From: CAYMRB01 sp964392615
GTDB taxonomy: Bacteria; Planctomycetota; UBA8108
DNA length: 23,152 nt
Assembly (NCBI GenBank): GCA_964392615.1
Contig: CAYMRB010000116.1
Coordinates: 1 to 23,152, forward strand
Direction: 5' to 3'
Within the stretch, counting starts at the first letter, position 1; the number at the start of each line of letters is the position of its first letter. The position numbers and the translations under genes were made by a program. Positions 22,258 to 23,152 of the stretch are shown here, in pieces. The notes under the pieces were generated by a model. That model searched no databases and was not told the origin of the DNA. It was given only the letters and a program-made list of their open reading frames with translations.

Positions 22258-22462
22258 ACCCGTCGCCACCGTGTTCGTCAGTCGGGAGTCATCGGATTCG
22301 ACCTCGGAAGCGAACGCTCGCTGCCCGACCGCGTCCGCGATGTCACCGCTCGCCTCCGCATCGACCACCCGTCGCCGCCCTGGTCGTCATTCCGGAGTAG
22401 TCGGACCCGACTACCCGCGAAGCGAACGCCCGCTGCCCTACCGCGGCCGCGATGTCACGGGG
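22258..22462 (-). repeat. Dispersed intergenic repeat, tandem pair of long units (period about 110 bp)
   Basis: Two long units lie head to tail. Cores are at 22319-22346 and 22432-22462. Matching points are 109 bp apart at the CCCGTCGCC block (22259 and 22368) and 112 bp apart at GCGATGTCAC (22337 and 22449), so they differ by a 3-nt indel. Both carry the long-form joint (GGGCAGCG(G/A)GCGTTCGCTTC on the minus strand). The right unit holds a perfect GTAGTCGG-AC-CCGACTAC palindrome (22397-22414), which is only partly kept in the left unit. Confidence 0.88.
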
Positions 22463-22564
22463 TGAGTTCAGGTGACGAGTGATCTGCGGCGACGGGGAAT
22501 TCCGACGGCGAGCCGTTCGAACGCAGGAGGTCTGATCGTATCCGTGCCGTCCTCGACATCTCAC

Positions 22565-22608
22565 CCGTCGGATTCGCCACTGACGTGCAGCACGATACAG
22601 TCCGACGG
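22565..22608 (-). terminator. Possible terminator of the TPR gene
   Basis: CCGTCGGA (22565-22572) and TCCGACGG (22601-22608) form a perfect 8-bp stem around a 28-nt loop that contains a small GTGC-A-GCAC hairpin, 5 nt after the stop at 22614. No T tract follows, so confidence is low. Confidence 0.35.
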
Positions 22609-22613
22609 GACCG

Positions 22614-23152
22614 TCACGATCGCGAGCGAATCTTCTGCAGATACGCACGCGCCTTCACGTGCCCGAGTACCGCCGCGCGTTCGAGCGCACGCACGGCGTC
22701 TTCCGAGCGTCCATCCGCCCGCCACATCGCGGCGCCCTTGCCGTACCACCCGCCTCCCCAACCCTCATCGGACTCGATGGCGCGGTCGAAGCGGCGCACC
22801 GCCTCTCGATGGCGGCCGAGTCGGACGAGGATCCAACCCTGCCGGCACCACGACTCCGTGTCCGAGCGGTCGATCTCGGTCAGTCGTTCGTAGCACTCGA
22901 GCGCTTCTGACTTGCGTTTCAGATACTCGAGAAGCTCGGCCTTGGCGCGCCAGGCGGCGGCGAACTCGTCGCTCGCGTCGATCGCGTGATCAAAGCACGC
23001 GATGGCCTCGTCGTGTCGCTCCTCACCTATGAGCTCCTCGCCGTACTCGAGCCAGAGTCTCTTCGGGCTCGGGGCGAGCTTTGCCCCGCGGCGGTAGAGA
23101 ACATCGGATTCGTCCACGCGGTCCAGCTTGCGCAGGACGCGCGCCTTCGCGA
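22614..23152 (-). CDS. TPR-repeat protein, C-terminal part
   Basis: The minus-strand frame enters from the right edge without a stop ('AKARVLRKLDRVDESDVLYR' spans the last bases) and ends TGA at 22614, giving about 179 residues. An in-frame GTG at 23117 lies inside a TPR helix and is unlikely to be the start. At least four tetratricopeptide units are visible: 'GEELIGEERHDEAIACFDHA', 'AELLEYLKRKSEALECYERL', 'GWILVRLGRHREAVRRFDRA' and 'DGRSEDAVRALERAAVLGHV'. The final 'GHVKARAYLQKIRSRS' is a typical closing helix. There is no signal or TM segment in the visible part. The function is presumably protein scaffolding and the partner is unknown. Confidence 0.85.
   Translation of the reverse strand, partial: AKARVLRKLDRVDESDVLYRRGAKLAPSPKRLWLEYGEELIGEERHDEAIACFDHAIDASDEFAAAWRAKAELLEYLKRKSEALECYERLTEIDRSDTESWCRQGWILVRLGRHREAVRRFDRAIESDEGWGGGWYGKGAAMWRADGRSEDAVRALERAAVLGHVKARAYLQKIRSRS

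Larger units (their letters stand above)
21963..22613. other. 651-nt spacer upstream of the BlaI-like gene
   Basis: This gap contains the leader of the BlaI-like gene (with a small ATGG-N6-CCAT dyad at 22018-22031 and a CGCCGC-TGC-GGCG-like hairpin near 22040-22052), then the tandem repeat pair (22258-22462), then a stem-loop candidate (22565-22608) after the TPR gene's stop. Minus-strand frames run through the repeats (22084-22368 and 22343-22648), but nothing beyond the repeats recalls a protein family. I could not place a confident promoter. Confidence 0.5.

Noticed and set aside
22258..22462. CRISPR-like array
   Set aside because: There are only two units, the whole 110-bp unit is repeated rather than short repeats with unique spacers, and no cas genes are nearby.
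22084..22648. Two minus-strand frames of 94 and 101 codons running through the tandem repeats
   Set aside because: The shared part is the repeat itself, starts are poor, and flanking residues are unrelated. Treated as repeat sequence, although the repeat core frame is noted as a finding.

Overview
The window is a high-GC bacterial chromosome segment that looks planctomycetal. The basis is the combination of a secreted protein ending in two dockerin-like 'D-x-N-x-D-G ... LNFNFLGG' repeats, FG-GAP/ASPIC-UnbV (CRTAC1-type) proteins, a DUF5107-TPR protein, an ACP-like protein of a split type, and a BlaI/BlaR1 pair whose BlaR1 carries a very large HEAT-repeat and beta-sandwich extension. No rRNA, tRNA, transposase, integrase or CRISPR array was seen.

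Layout. (1) 1-3430: the 3' end of one FG-GAP/ASPIC-UnbV gene (+) converges on a complete paralogue (170-1915, -), which is divergent from a membrane-anchored TPR gene (2031-3230, +). The two divergent start codons are each preceded, at exactly 15 nt, by the same 10-mer. A 12-bp perfect hairpin closes this block against the next gene. (2) 3435-4565 (-): secreted protein with a dockerin-like pair. (3) 4566-5733: repeat-containing spacer, then a short HEAT-like gene (+) and a truncated copy of its 5' end. (4) 6017-13307 (+): a three-gene run encoding a secreted DUF5107-TPR protein, a GH123-like/DUF6067 lipoprotein and a PqqB-like metallo-beta-lactamase-fold lipoprotein. The last two overlap by 4 nt. 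(5) 13375-16686 (-): small envelope proteins, a membrane-anchored protein of thirteen exact 22-residue repeats, and an ACP-like protein that looks circularly permuted. (6) 16966-21962 (-): BlaR1-like giant and BlaI-like repressor, with overlapping stop and start. (7) 22614-end (-): the C-terminal part of a TPR protein.

The clearest unexplained structure is a dispersed intergenic repeat with a conserved core of about 26 bp and a longer unit of about 110 bp. It occurs nine times in seven intergenic spots, solo or as tandem pairs. On the right-hand arm every copy lies downstream of a gene and reads in that gene's direction. Functionally the window is mostly envelope or extracytoplasmic proteins (signal peptides, lipoproteins, TM anchors) plus one sensor-repressor pair. 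Functions beyond family level are inference.
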